Assembly (NCBI GenBank): GCA_026874595.1
Contig: CM049310.1
Coordinates: 91,023,556 to 91,087,555 of the forward strand
Direction: 5' to 3'
Source of the DNA: Sipunculus nudus
Taxonomy: Eukaryota > Annelida > Sipuncula > Golfingiida > Sipunculidae
Length of the DNA stretch: 64,000 bases
This document shows, piece after piece, positions 48,249 to 61,114 of the stretch (positions are counted from its first letter, which is position 1; the number at the start of each line of letters is the position of its first letter). The position numbers were made by a program, and so were the translations under genes. The notes beneath the pieces were generated by a model. That model did no database searches. It was given only the letters and a program-made list of their open reading frames with translations, and was not told the DNA's origin.

Positions 48249-49922
48249 ATGGAGGCCCTTAAATTTCTCCCGGTGATTGTGCTGTATAACTCAACATGTG
48301 AGCTAAGTCTGTTAAATCTGGTTGTTTTTCTAGATAAAATATTAGATAAAAAATTCCGAAACTTGCTAAAGGTGATTCTTTTCGAAGTAAGCATATTCTT
48401 GTAGTCTTATCAAGCCTTTGGTAGCTTGGATATTATTATTGCCTCTTCCTCAAAGTGGTGCCCGTTGAAATTTGGGGATTTTCTCATAATTTTGCTTTAG
48501 TTCCAAAAAAGTAGGCAGCAAAAAAGAAAGGAGGCATAGGCCTAATTTACTAAAAAGAAATCAACACCATACCTTGCAAAATATTTTGGTGAATTAATAA
48601 AATCAACTGAGAAAATAGTAAATTTTTAATATATCTAATCCCCATTGACGAAGGTCACTGGTTACGTGAACAAACTAACTACATTTTAGTGATATTTATA
48701 TTCTATAAATCTTAACTGTGAATGTGATGCTGGTACATGTCCCATGACAGGCGCCATGTTACTAGGCGACAAGACTTAAGAAAAATTAGAAGTCTTAAAA
48801 ATATAAATGTAGGTTTTGGTATGAGGTTTTTCATCTCATATTAGACTTTTACTCCTTCATCCTTTTAAGTCATACATTATGAGACCCTATTTAAGTCGGA
48901 TCCGATCGCAACAATGAATAATACCAAGCACATGTCCTGCCTGTCCGAAATCAAATTATTGAGGCGCATGTTAGAAAGAGAATTAACATGTCCAAGGAAA
49001 TATATTTCTTTGATATAAGTAATAAACACGTTTAAAAATACATAAAATATACAACCTTTTACTATGCCATATTTTTATTTACATTTAAAAGATTGTTTTG
49101 TTTGCAGTACTAACGAGTCCGGGTAAACAGCTTGTTCCACTCGGCGAGCGGATCTCACTTAACTGCTCTGTTGGGGAAGCAAATAAGACACTATCTATAA
49201 AATACTTTAGGAAAGATTTTGGTGGAAAGGAACAACTTGTAGTTGCACAAGTTCCTGGGAGTCGTGATCGGGGTGATCCACAAGCGCGTTTGCCAAAATC
49301 TAAAAGAATCCGATCAATGGGATTGGGAAAAGTGGAAATCATCGACGCCCGGGTGAACGACGCAGGAACTTATACCTGTCGGGTAGACATGGAGAAAGGG
49401 TACCCTCTTAGAATTACGATGACGTTACCACCGGTGTACGTTATAGGTATGCTTGGCAGAAAACAGTCGAGTAATCGGGTTTAAAGTAGTAAATCAGTCT
49501 TATGAGAATTTGAATTTATATGCATAATATTAATCGTGAGAGGTTTTTTGGTCGGGCTTTAAAAAATAAGAGAAAAGCTAGGTACATTTTAAAGTCCATG
49601 ACAATTTTATCTACTATCCTATGCACTGTGTCATTCAGGTATAAAAGTATGGTTTGAAAACCTGAGTCAGCCTAATGAAGCAGGAGATATTCGAATGACC
49701 TGCCACGTGACCGGATTTCCGGGGAAGGTAAACATCACGTGGTCAAGGGAAGACGCAGAGGAGGTTCAGACTGACGTGTGTGATTCATCTTGCAACATCA
49801 CTTGGCATATTGACATTAATTTAAAACGACATGAAGAAAACTATACATGCACAGCAGAGAATGATATCTTCCGGATTTCTGACTGGCTGTCTCTTCGCTT
49901 ACCTGGTAACTTTCATTTATAA
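48249..49922 (+). CDS. Ig gene A: two-Ig-domain protein lacking the transmembrane exon
   Basis: Exons: signal peptide 48249-48297 (MEALKFLPVIVLYNST), V-like Ig domain 49108-49446, second Ig domain 49639-49905, all GT-AG and phase 1. Domain 1 has SLNCSV and DARVNDAGTYTCRV, the two Ig cysteines. Domain 2 has MTCHVTGFPGKVNITWSRED, an extra CDSSC motif and ENYTCTAEN. NKT, NIT and NYT are N-glycosylation sites. The membrane exon found in gene C is absent: aligned sequence jumps at about 50425 across what would be roughly 0.6 kb. Reading through the last donor adds NFHL and a stop at 49922, giving a potentially secreted form of about 210 residues; otherwise it must splice to a downstream gene. Longer in-frame starts (48159, 48240) exist, but the chosen ATG is the one conserved in gene C. 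Family beyond Ig superfamily is not identified. Confidence 0.75.
49108..49446 (+). CDS. Ig gene A, V-like domain exon
   Basis: 339 nt with acceptor gtttgcag and donor gtatgc. Residues: LLTSPGKQLVPLGERISLNC, then the core to VYVIG. The Trp expected in strand C of V-set domains is replaced by the IKYF region, while the DAGTYTC motif of strand F is intact. Of 113 aligned residues about 28 differ from gene C, concentrated in the middle of the domain. Confidence 0.85.
49639..49905 (+). CDS. Ig gene A, second Ig domain exon
   Basis: 267 nt with acceptor cattcag and donor gtaact. It contains GFPGKVNITWSREDAEE (strand C Trp present), VCDSSCNITWHI (additional close Cys pair with a glycosylation site directly after) and NYTCTAENDIF. 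About 8 of 88 residues differ from gene C. Confidence 0.85.
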
Positions 49923-50495
49923 TTATGTTTCTCTGTCACAAAATATTAGGTACAATTTTAAAATATGTTTTGATTTTATTTAAATAACTACAGGCGTATC
50001 ATAATAGATGTAAAATTACGCAAACAGACCTTGAAAATGTTTGTTTGTGATTGTGTCTTAGACCTTTTATTTCTTTCATTTTGTTTGTTTGTGTTGGTAG
50101 GTGGGTGTTTTAGCATTCCTGGTTTTGACTTTCATATTTTTCTGTTTTTAATGTCATAGAACAAGTTAAGTACTAACATCTTTCCCTATATAAAAAGTTT
50201 ATTCGATACAAAAAGCACGCTTAAACCAATGGGTGAATTCCGAATATCAACAATTTAACAGTAATAAAGAATAGCAATATACCTAAATGCCTTGAATTTT
50301 TTTATTGAAGTGTTTTACGTTAACTTAATTTCGATGAAGATTTTGTGTCCAAGACTGTTAAATGTTTAGTTAAATCAGTCTGCAGATTAAAAAAAATATT
50401 AACTTTTATTTAAAGATTTAAGGATTGTTGATGAATTTTGCAACCGAATGCGATGGGTTGGTTTGGTTCTCTAAGTATCTTTTGTTTTTAGTGTG

Positions 50496-50501
50496 AATAA
50501 A
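50496..50501 (+). terminator. AATAAA in the retained 3' region of gene A
   Basis: aataaa in gtgtgaataaaatg matches the position of the gene C signal at 63882. Its survival after loss of the membrane exon means gene A transcripts could still be polyadenylated. Confidence 0.5.
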
Positions 50502-53500
50502 ATGTATTCTATCAATGGCCGCTGATTTAATGATTTCATTGTACATACATTCAGACACGGGTGGAAGTTCAGTTTAAAACGGAATATATAATAATTATTC
50601 CAATACAGCAAGTTTATATAGTGTTAAGTGACTGTGTAGTCAGGATTGAAATCAATAAAAGTTTACCTGAGTCTGAGAATCAACCTCTAACTTCAATACT
50701 GTTTTAACGTTGTGATACTTAAAAACAATTAAAACAGTTGTAACAACATATATAAAAAAAGAATGGGTGAACATGTGAATGTTTACAAGAATTTCAGCAT
50801 TTAATCATTGGTTCAATGAAATATTACTGTGACTTTCTTGTGTCCTATTTAACAATGTTATAAAACATATAAACATCTGTTACGAACATTATGCCGTATA
50901 ACATGGGAACTTAATGCTGAACAGACATTTTAGAATGATAAAAAAAGCCAGTGACCATCTGCACGATCTCTTGTTTGTTGTTACATTTATTTATACAATA
51001 TACATGGAAATGATCTCGGGTGATCTTGGCACGTGATCTTGTCACGTGTTGCTCGTTACGATCAAAGCCAATGGCTATGGTACGTACTAACCCCGACAGG
51101 TTTGTTTTTATTATACAGTCTGTATTACGCCTGTTCGAGGCTAATTAAATGTTGACAGATGAATTCGTAGGTCCAAGAGCATGTGAAACATCTCTGCGTT
51201 GAGTCGGTCCGTTACAAAAATCTCTGTGTTTATTATGTCAGAATGTCGCCTTGATTCGTCAACAAGGCCCTGTCGCTTAAATAAGTTACATCTAAATACA
51301 AACAGACAGCAAAGTTCTTGAAGACATCTACTGTTTAGTTAAACATTTCAACTCATTCAAGTTTCCTAAAATGTTGTTGCTCTAACATTAAAGGACATTT
51401 AGCCTGAGTGAAATTACACTGAGAGAATAATAACTTGACATAATTTAAAGAAACCAATATATGGTTAAATGGATTTTTCTTTTAGATATCTTAAATTAGT
51501 TTTAGTCAGTGGATTGCGCCTGTTTTCATAGGCGCCTTAAATAAGATTACATAATTATTAATATTTATATTTACCGGTATTTATCATGTTTATGTATTTA
51601 ATAGTATCACATGTATGCAAAATTAAGATAAAACGACAGATAATATGCCACATATATATCAATAAGAAAAGAACAATATTTAAATTTATTCAATAATTGT
51701 TGTGATGGAGGTTAATACGGTGACAGGTATGTAGCACCAGATTATTATGACGCCAGCTAGGCTCGGTTTACCCCACCTGCGGGTTTTGGATGTGTAATCA
51801 TCTTCATTATTGGGAAATACCGCCGAAACGCGCACTCGTTTGTTACTGAAGCACGATCATTGGGCACAGTCTTCCGATTGAGCCTGCACAGGGTGAGGCG
51901 AACATGATGAAGATGTGTTTACACATCGCCAGAATCAACAGTCTAAAATGATTTATATTTTATAATATGACCAGGTTTGACATAGACATCAGTAAAACAT
52001 TTAACAGGACAGTTTAAACAATCAACTGCAACAGCAATGGAATTAAATCAGATGCATTTGCTTCAGCAAAGAAAACAAATTATGAAGTTAATGAAAAATA
52101 TATAGTTCGCTCTTGACGGTTTAACATATAAATATCATATTATTCCAATAACAATGACAGACCTTAGAATAATGGTTTTTATGAGGTTTATAATCCCCCC
52201 CCCCTCCCATCCATCAGATTTTACATCCCTGCAAATATCAGGGCCGTATACCTGTTCTTAGAAAAGTTGGGATGGGGTGGGGGTGGGGGCGCCTGGAGTG
52301 CTAGTTCACATTATATATTGCTCTCGCATACAGAGTACAATCTGGCACTGCTTTTCGCGTATATTATTTACCAGTGGTATGACTCTAATTTTGAAATGCT
52401 ACGTGTGACAGCTGGGGTTTACTGTGTATGCAAAATGGTAGCCCCCATGGCCTGTTTCTGTGAAAATAAACCTGTGAGGGACCGATAAGTGCTCGGGGAA
52501 GCGACACGAAAATACTCCGAGGACAGCGTCCAGGCATGGATTTATCTGTTTGGAAAATTCGGTGGCAAAAGCATGTGTTTAAATCGGAATAACAATGTTA
52601 ATGAACCACGACCAAATCCTCAAGTAAGAGTAGAATTTTTCTGATTATGTTGGTCGAAAAGGAGTAGGCGCGCAAATTGCGTAACTTCTAAATCGGCCCC
52701 TGAATATAAAACTATTTCCGGGAAGCTTATTTCAGTCTAACAACGGGCATTGTCCATCAATAATCTGGAGCAACAACTCCTCATGGTTATATAATAAGCT
52801 GATCTATTCGGAAATTTACAAATCATATGTTTTGCTGTAGTGATCATCTTTTATCCATCCATTCGTCAAGGTGCCTGGTCATCTGTTAACGGGACACAAA
52901 TCATGACCCTTGAACCTGGAAATTGCTAACGAAATATCCATGCAGGTCCTGGGCCTATCTCCTGAAATTCAGTCACTATGACAATTTGCAAGCTATGTGA
53001 GAAAATATGATTTAAGCACTGTGGAATTTCACTATTGTTTCAATAGTCCAATGCTGGAAATGAAAATAAACAAAATTACTGATACCCTGCCATCTTTTAT
53101 TGACAACAGGCACCTGACGTCTAATATTACTATTATCAGTGTTTTCAGAATTATCTAACTGTAAAACCGTCTCAATCTGTCAAACTTTGTCGTTGCTGAG
53201 GGAGCCAGTGCGGGTCGGATTTTCCGCAGACCTGTGACTGGCTCTAGCGCCGAATTCACTTTCAGTCAGTCAGTCAGTGTTTTCAGAATAAACAGAGTTT
53301 TGAGGATTATGTTTCTGTAGGTAAAAACTCTTTATCCAATGTAAAAAAAAAACACAGTTCACTTGACAGGTACACACATTTGATGGGACACACCAACTCA
53401 AAAATCGCAATTACACTATGCCAGTTTGCCCTGTCCTGTCAGAATAGGACACTAAAAAGCTGATGAAGCAAGCATAAAATGATTAAATAAATAATAAGTG

Positions 53501-53709
53501 TGCCCGGAAGTCTATTTAAAGAAAGTGACTTCAAAAATACAATCCGGTATTTAATTTAATTTCAAGTCAAATATTTATGAGATTGTTTACTTCTGGAGAA
53601 ATGGTGAGAGCAGTTATTGAAATAGACGATACATATGGTTTAGTTAATTCCCGTCAGATGGCACCATGTATTGGTCCTGTGTGAGAGAAGTGTAAACCAC
53701 CACACCGTT

Positions 53710-54485
53710 TTTTTATATTGTTACCGTATACCATTTTGTTTCATGATTTCTTTAGATAATCAAGTCAGGTATTAAAGGATTTTAATAATTTTTTATGCAT
53801 CATAAACAAGCAAGTAACATAAGAAAGAAGACATGAGATATCTCAGGCCATAAAGAGGTATTTTGAATAAAAGCATTATGATGTGGGTTCTGATATATAT
53901 ACCGGTACTTAAATTTAGAGCTGTCGATAAACAATTTGCTGACATAGCTGACATTTTCAGAATTGGTCAGGTACAAGCAATTGCACTTCCACCAAGCCAA
54001 TGCATTGCCAATTTTATCTCGGGGGATTTACCATACTGCATGTTTTTTTTCTGTAATGTTATATATGCTAGTACGTGTATTTATTGTACGCTACATATTT
54101 AAATGTGAGCTAGAAACTGATGTAAAGATGTACACTATCCATGCAACAAGACATAAATGATTTTTTATATAATTCAATGTTTATAAAATGCCGGTGGATA
54201 TTTACTTTGATTTATTATAGTGCACTATGACAGAAGCGGATCCAAGGAGGGGTGGGGGCGGTCCAGGGGGTCCGGACCCCCCCCCCCCCTTTTTTTCATC
54301 AGAAACAAGGTTATTTAAGGGCTTCAGACAAAATTTTGCCGCCTGGACCCCCCCCCCCTTTTCAGACCTGAGGACCTTTTATAGGGTTTTCATTTGTCCT
54401 CCTGGGTTGAACCCCCCCCCCCCTTTTCCTAAATCCAGGATCCGCCCCTTAATGATACTGTTTAACTTTTCTGATATGTACATAT

Positions 54486-54522
<37 letters not shown>

Positions 54523-54767
54523 TATTATATACACAATTTCCTTGTATTTGTAACTAAATACATTGTTTGAATATTTATTAATTTATATTTTTTCACATTA
54601 TACCTGATGAATGGTTATTTATTTTCCTATGGGCGAACAACTATGATATGTAAAGATGACAAATTTTACACCTTAAACAACGATACATTGTAAACTATGA
54701 TTTCGTGTTTTTTTATCATTTTGCATGTTTTGTAATAAACGCAAGTAGTAGACTAATCGCAACAGTC
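53710..54767 (+). mobile_element. Insertion private to flank copy 2
   Basis: Absent from the corresponding point of copy 1 (about 45700). It carries the second MITE-like element (54233-54452) and a TA tract. The rest is AT-rich with no recognised domain. The insertion may be composite; no target duplication was resolved. Confidence 0.6.
54233..54452 (-). mobile_element. MITE-like element with CAGGGGCGGATCC ends, copy 2 (inverted)
   Basis: Begins cagaagcggatccaagg and ends aggatccgccccttaatg, the reverse complement of the 24.3 kb copy's ends, with three C homopolymers inside. Confidence 0.7.
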
Positions 54768-55660
54768 CTTTTGTTTCATTGAAGTAATAAATAGTTTTAA
54801 CCTGAATAAGAAGGGAACATTTATAAATGCATCTTATAAAACTTCTCCACATGACAATCTCATTGAGTCTTTGACGAATACATTTTCTTAAAATGTGGGG
54901 CTTCGACCAGGCTGGGTTCGTGATGGAGGAGTACGTGTTTTTTCCCCTGGGTGCCATCAGGGCGTTTCCACTCTTCCTAAATACAAAGATTGTCCAGAAA
55001 GACAGTTACAGATATATTAGGTCAGCTACCCGAGCATATGGCACTGCTAGTATGCGGAGCGAAACCATAATAGTTAAAATACTGGGGTGAAACTACAACT
55101 GATTTGTAAATTAAATCACCACTACCAGCATTTACTTTTAGCAGAGCACCCGAGTAGGATGCATCCTTTATTAGACAAAAGTCTCAGTTGTTGCTATAGG
55201 TAATAGTGAGTAAAAAAGTGGGCGAGATAATTGATAATTCAACAAATGTGACTCGTTGAACTTTATTGTTACATAAAAACGATTGTTACATAAATAGGTA
55301 AAATAGAGAGGTTTTGGTTTGGGAATAGAAGGATATGAGAGGAAAAGCCATTTTGATAGGGAGAAACCTAGAAATGTCAGCAAGCTGTAAAATGCAACCT
55401 AAAATACACTGTGCATAACTTGCAGTGAGCATCCATTGACTAACACATACCTCTATAATTCCAATGTAGCAAAATAAAATCAGGCTTATTTGAAATAAAA
55501 GTCACTAAGACATTTTAATACATTCATATTTTAATACATTCATCATATATTTTTAGCCTCTGATTACAATAATTTCAGGGGTAGGGTTGTTGACTCGATG
55601 GAAAGCATTGAATCACATCAAGCTTCGAAATGCTAATGGTAAACATAATACCGTTGTCGC

Positions 55661-56571
55661 GTCGACGTCTCTTTGCTATTTCTGAACTAAATTAAAATTT
55701 TGTGTCACAAATTATTTTACAGTTTTAGTTGTGTGGAATGGCGAATAACACGATGTTATTACAAAAGAAGATGTAAGGATAAATTAGTTGTATGTACATG
55801 TAAAGTAAATTGATAATATTTATCCCTGTATAATTATTCTAGGGATACCTAGCTACCCTTTGTTTAACCAGCTTTATTTGCTGTTAGCTTATGTGATTTA
55901 ACTGTAATTAATATGCACAGAATAAACAATAAATTAATATGCACACAATTACCATATAACTATTACCCGCTACACAGTGGCTTATCAATTTAATGTGGAC
56001 GCCTCGTATATTATATTTACTAGTATATATTATAATCATTATTGTTTTACGTGGATTACTAATGTCTTATTCTACAGCATTGATTACTTTATAATAGAAA
56101 TAGGAATACCTTTTTATTCTCTTCTCTTCGGTACTTCGGCCTTTGAGGGATTGGAGGATTTATTGAGTAAATGTGTTCATCCAGTCTGGTAGCTAAAATA
56201 AAACTGAAAATTATTTGAAACATTTAGGAAGACTGTGTCTATTGTATTATGTTTTCCTCTCACATTTATATATGGATCGGTGTGTCTACTGAAGCTCTTG
56301 TAATTCAGAAACCACTCAAAAGTGAAAGTGACATAAAATGGGCAACTGTCTCTGGATAATTGTGTTGTACACTTCAACATATAAGTTAACCGCTCACTGA
56401 CTTTCCGTACAGTACCTTTTTTTACTAATGATGTAATGGCTAAAATTATTGAATATGTAGATGGAATAAATAACCCTATGACCACGAGAATATATAACTA
56501 TTTTGCACTTTGATCATGAACATATCCTAAAGTACAATAATACGATAAGCAGTAAAAAAAGGCATAGTTTC

Positions 56572-56607
<36 letters not shown>

Positions 56608-56672
56608 AGCGGCTGTGAGGCAAGATTTGTTTTGGAGTTTGAATTTACAATTGGACTGTTGTTTACTTTACA
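55661..56672. other. Spacer before gene B, no gene seen
   Basis: AT-rich with a TA tract at 56573-56602 immediately upstream of the gene B V exon. The expected signal-peptide exon was not recognised. Confidence 0.5.
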
Positions 56673-57405
56673 GTGATGACGACTCAAAGTAAACAGTTGG
56701 TACGAGTCGGCGAGCAAATATATCTGAACTGTTCAATCAATGATTCAAATGAAATTTTAACCATAAAATATTTTAAGAGAAAGGCGGAAGGCGGGAACGA
56801 ACTTGTGGCTACGCAAATGCGCAATCATTGGGGAGAACCGTATCTCCGTGATTAAAAAGACGAAAGGATACGGTCCTTAAAACTGAGTTTAACTGCAGTC
56901 ATCGATGCCCGAGCCAAAGACGCAGGAGTTTACATATGTCACATCGATATGCTTAGAAAACCTCTATCTAAAATAAACACTATACAACAGGTTTATGTTG
57001 TGGGTATGTTTTTATATAATCGATATTAACGGATCATAGATATAGATAGATCAACCATTCATTGAAAAAAAGAAAAGATACATAATTGAAATTCATATAT
57101 TAAATGGTATTCAGGCAGATCTGATATCACACTTAATATTTCAGATGTCAAAGTATGGTTTGAAAACGTAATCCATGTTGGGAGAGGCATTCGGATTATC
57201 TGTCAGGCGACCGAATTTCCAGGAAATATTAATATCGCATGGTCAACGGATGATGAGGCAGTGATAAGTATAGCTTGTGATTCTTCCTGCATCCTCAGTT
57301 GGCAACTTACTGATAGTACTGTTGAAAGTTCTACAGGAAATTATACATGCTCAGCTGGAAATGGTTTGTTCATGCTATCTGCCCAGTTAACTCTTGGCTT
57401 ATTCG
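56673..57405 (+). pseudogene. Ig gene B: V-like and second Ig exons with an internal stop
   Basis: The V-like exon (56674-57003, acceptor tttacag, donor gtatg) and the second Ig exon (57145-57405, acceptor atttcag, donor gtaaga) keep the same phases as genes A and C. The V exon has YLNCSIND and IDARAKDAGVYICHID; the second has IICQATEFPGNINIAWST, ACDSSCILSW and NYTCSAGN. One in-frame TAA at 56853-56855 interrupts the V exon after EPYLRD, although the frame downstream is fully open and recognisable. No signal-peptide or membrane exon was found around it. Most simply a recent pseudogene; a polymorphic or assembly-error stop, or use of its exons by a neighbour, cannot be excluded. It is much more diverged from A and C than they are from each other. 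Confidence 0.75.
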
Positions 57406-60239
57406 GTAAGAACCGTTCATCAAGATTTGTTGATGCTGACCTCATCCCAAACTCTGACTAGAATCATACACTGTGCACATACTGACTGAAGGACTATCCA
57501 CTTTAAAGGTGTCATAAAAAAGCGATCGCATACCTACTCTTAATCGCATATTAATAAAAATCAAATAAGAGGAATTGGTACCGAAAGTCAAATCGTAGTA
57601 CGTCAAATGCAAAATCAGGATTTTTTCAATCTTGTACAAATTGTAATTGATGGGAAATGGAATATTTCCCATTTGGATAATTTAAAGTTATCCTGAATGA
57701 CTTTTGTACAGTGTCCCACAGCTTTAACCTTCTCTTCGACTATAACTTTTCGTTTGTGATTGACTTATATTCATCTTTGCTTGTGCATAGCTCGCGTTAT
57801 TAGGAAATTAAATTTAGATGATGAAAAAATCTGATTATAGCTGCATGCCTGTTTGGTTGTTTTGTGTAAAAGAAGTTTGCTTGAAGCTCAAAACCAACTG
57901 AGAATATACAACTGGTTGTACATCTGGTGTACAACAATATAAAATATACAACTTTGATATGTGTGTATTCTTTACTTTCTCAGAACTCAAGCTGTATGCG
58001 GTATATTGCCATAAATTAACGTTTCACCATTAGCTTGGGGTTATGTAGGCTTTGATTTAGTTTCTCTTTTATTATAAACCAATAAGTTAAGCACTAGAGA
58101 ACAGAAAAAGTGACTCGTTTTGATAAACTTGAGCAGCTTCTATGCTTTAACTACATTTGCCAGTGTGTTTTGACTTCTCATTAAGGTTTTGTATATGGCT
58201 GTTTTTATTGCAGTTACATTATTTAAGACATTCAGCATGAGTAGGCTGAACAAGTAAGTATATGTTGCCTTTGAGAAGCCGATGGAAATATATAACTATT
58301 ACATCGGCACAGACCACCGGGTGTGATTAACGCAGAATATTCAGGAATCCACAATCATAGACACACAAACATCGTGTATGTGATAAAACTGATAAATTTT
58401 TTGTACGGTTATCGCTAAAATAAAGTTGATATGAAAGTGAATAGCATTCCTAATAGTATAATCCTGTCATTGACTCGAATCTGTTCTAATGACTGAAATG
58501 GGTTAGCTTCGAAACTCTGACAAATATACCTGTGCTATATTCTTTACAACTTTAAACACGAAGACAATTATATTATACCATATGTTTCGGTAACCAATAA
58601 ATAGAATAGAGCATTTGCATGGATTTCAGTAAGAAAGACATCTGTACATGCTGCTCGACTCTGGCGGGAGATGATGTAAGAGTCCGTTCAACTCTCAACG
58701 AATAACCCAAAAATTCTTAGGCGATGAAGTGTGAGCTTACCATGGACGATTTCACATAATACAATTTTTCACCATATATATAATCTGGAGACGAGAATAT
58801 GGATTTTATCAGAGCAAAAATCAATCATAGTAGTTGTCATTCCCAGTTGGAGGCCATTTATTGTCCGTACCCAAAAATTGATAATAGAGATGTGGCAGTT
58901 ATCTGCAGGTTGGCTGAACACATTATACCATAGTTTATCACAATTCTTAAACGATAAGAATGAAGTACTCAACATGTCCGTAGGTTAACCATGTAGTTCA
59001 GTAAAGTCATAATTCATTTTATGATTATTACTATGATCACCTTGACTCTTCATAACTGGTGCGATTCTAAAGATAATTTGTATGTACATGAAAAGGAGGC
59101 AGAGAAGGGATATTCCTGTTTTGATCAAAACTCCATAAACTTATAGGGGAATTCTAATGTTTAGTACAATCTCTGATTATTATTATGGTTTCATCAGGAA
59201 CAAAGCTCTCCATCAGGTAAAATAAAACATATTGAGCATGCAGCTCTATCTCATTCTTCCCCACAACCCCTTTTCCTTTATCAGAAGCACAACTCAATTT
59301 CAAAACATATTCAATGTCACCAGGGGACTGTGACTTTATGTATTTAGATATAGGGAGTATGTCCAGATAATTGTTTTGCGAGTTTTATTAATTAAATTTA
59401 GTATCATGTTTAGCCATTGACGTGAGAAACCCAGTTAGGGAGAACACGTGGTTTATTAAATGTAAATATCAAAGCAGTTTAGTTATCAGTATACGCCACC
59501 TGCATCCTTTGATGTTCATTTCTATTAAGCATGGACTCGTGAGACCCCATCTTGTATGACGGTCTCATTAGGAACTGTGTCTGATAGGCGACGTCTTGTC
59601 TGCGAATTTTCTTAAGATTGTTCTCCCACGAAACCTTACTGGGAGCGTGTCTTCGTAAGGGTGATGTGTGTTGACAACGGACATCGTGGATGGAAGTGCT
59701 GATGGCGGAGGAGTCTAGGACTTGTGACGTCAGGAGCCTCGTATAAGACATGAATCCAAGCTATCTTGAGAAGAGCCGGAGCGCTTCGTCGGTGCAGCGT
59801 CACCTGAGCGTGCTTCAGCAGTCTAACCGGCTGGCCTGCTATCTTCTGTGTCCAGTTGGGCGTCAGTGGTTATTGACAGTCTACGTCTGAGATAGGCCAC
59901 CTTAATGATACTCGATCTGTAATGTACTTCAGAGACAGTGATGTTGTTTGCCCAAAGGAAAGTATTCTTGTGATGGTGCGCGCTCCCAGGAACAGGAGAG
60001 AAGACTTTGTCTTGACGCGAAACTGGGATGGGGCTGAATTTCGTTAGAGAGTGCGTTTGTTCGGTATCCAATAACTTGAAGGCTAAAGTAGACTGCAGGT
60101 GAGGGAGCCGTTGATTCACGGTTCCACAGGAACCTTCGGTGTGAGACACGTGAATTGTGTTTAACGGACGATTAACAGTTATACCGCAGTGTGAACCAGT
60201 TGTGTGTTCTTACTATCTGTATTAGGCTGGGGTTGGACT
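57406..60239. other. Spacer between genes B and C
   Basis: 57.5-57.9 kb contains the rearranged relative of the 46.7-47.25 kb fold-back and V-fragment region. 58.6-59.0 kb has scattered open frames without a recognised domain. 59.48-60.15 kb is a GC-richer patch with two minus-strand frames (90 and 108 codons) of unknown nature. No membrane exon for gene B was identified. Confidence 0.45.
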
Positions 60240-60431
60240 TTGCTCCGTGAACACAAGGATTAAACCAGAGACAACCAGAACGTCTAGACGTTACGTTGGA
60301 GCGAGAGGTCATGTGACCTGGAACATTTGGAACTGCGCCTATGTTAGGAGGATTAGTGTCATGAGAATAATTTTACTCTGTGAACTTTCGTTATTATTAT
60401 GATTTTTGTGGTGATGCACCCCCAGAGATCT
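60240..60431 (+). other. Putative 5' UTR exon of Ig gene C
   Basis: Counterpart of 47.40-47.57 kb, ending in the same agatct|gtaagtaa donor. It precedes the signal-peptide exon by about 0.68 kb. Non-coding by comparison of the two copies. Confidence 0.45.
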
Positions 60432-61114
60432 GTAAGTAACCCATTAATTTGTTATTATATTTGTTGTGATCTTACTATTTTCTCAGAGTTTTTCTTTGGT
60501 TGTGTTACTGTCTTGTCTGCCTGTTATTTTGACTGACTGAAAAGAACCTGGAAGTTCACATCCACAGTGATGTGACTTCAACACAAGTGATATATAACGC
60601 TGGATTTACAAAAAAAGCCTTTGAGTTCAAAATATTTATTTTCAGACAATGATAACTATTGTTATCCTTTCTGTAGAAAACTGTGTAATTATACTAACGG
60701 ATAACAATTAGTAGTTATGATTAACCAGATGTGTTTACCGTGGTTTCAGGAGGGTTATAATTAACGTGAATACAGTAAATACGTTAGTTTAGAACATCTA
60801 TACGTTTTTATGCACAACACACAACGGCTTAATAGCATAACATAGCATAAATAAGCAATAATAGCAATAAAAGTGTTTTGTTCTGTAATAATATATTTAC
60901 CTTGATAAACATTGTCATATCCTTAACGGTAAAAACCGAAAAAAATATTTATTTCTGGTTTATTTACCAAGGAGGATGAACAAAGGAGAGGCTTTCAACT
61001 AGTCTGTTAAAACTGACGGAATTGCATCAGTGTTCAAAGCAACGCGGTTATGTTTAGCGTTAAACACTTTCACATCACCTTTATGTGAGGATTTTACACG
61101 GACTCATGACAAGA

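Larger units (their letters stand above)
50800..55660 (+). repeat. Segmental duplication, flank copy 2
   Basis: Direct repeat of 42.61-46.64 kb, collinear apart from small indels and one insertion of about 1.05 kb at 53710-54767. It begins directly after the 3' region of gene A, so the order is flank, Ig gene, flank, Ig genes. Confidence 0.9.

Noticed and set aside
54227-54553. Proline-rich open frames across the poly-C tracts (also 24058-24624)
   Set aside because: Artefacts of homopolymer runs inside the MITE-like elements.
58731-58988. 85-codon open frame between genes B and C, considered as a missing membrane exon of gene B
   Set aside because: No phase-1 acceptor leading into a hydrophobic helix, stops in the neighbouring frame, and no resemblance to the gene C membrane exon.
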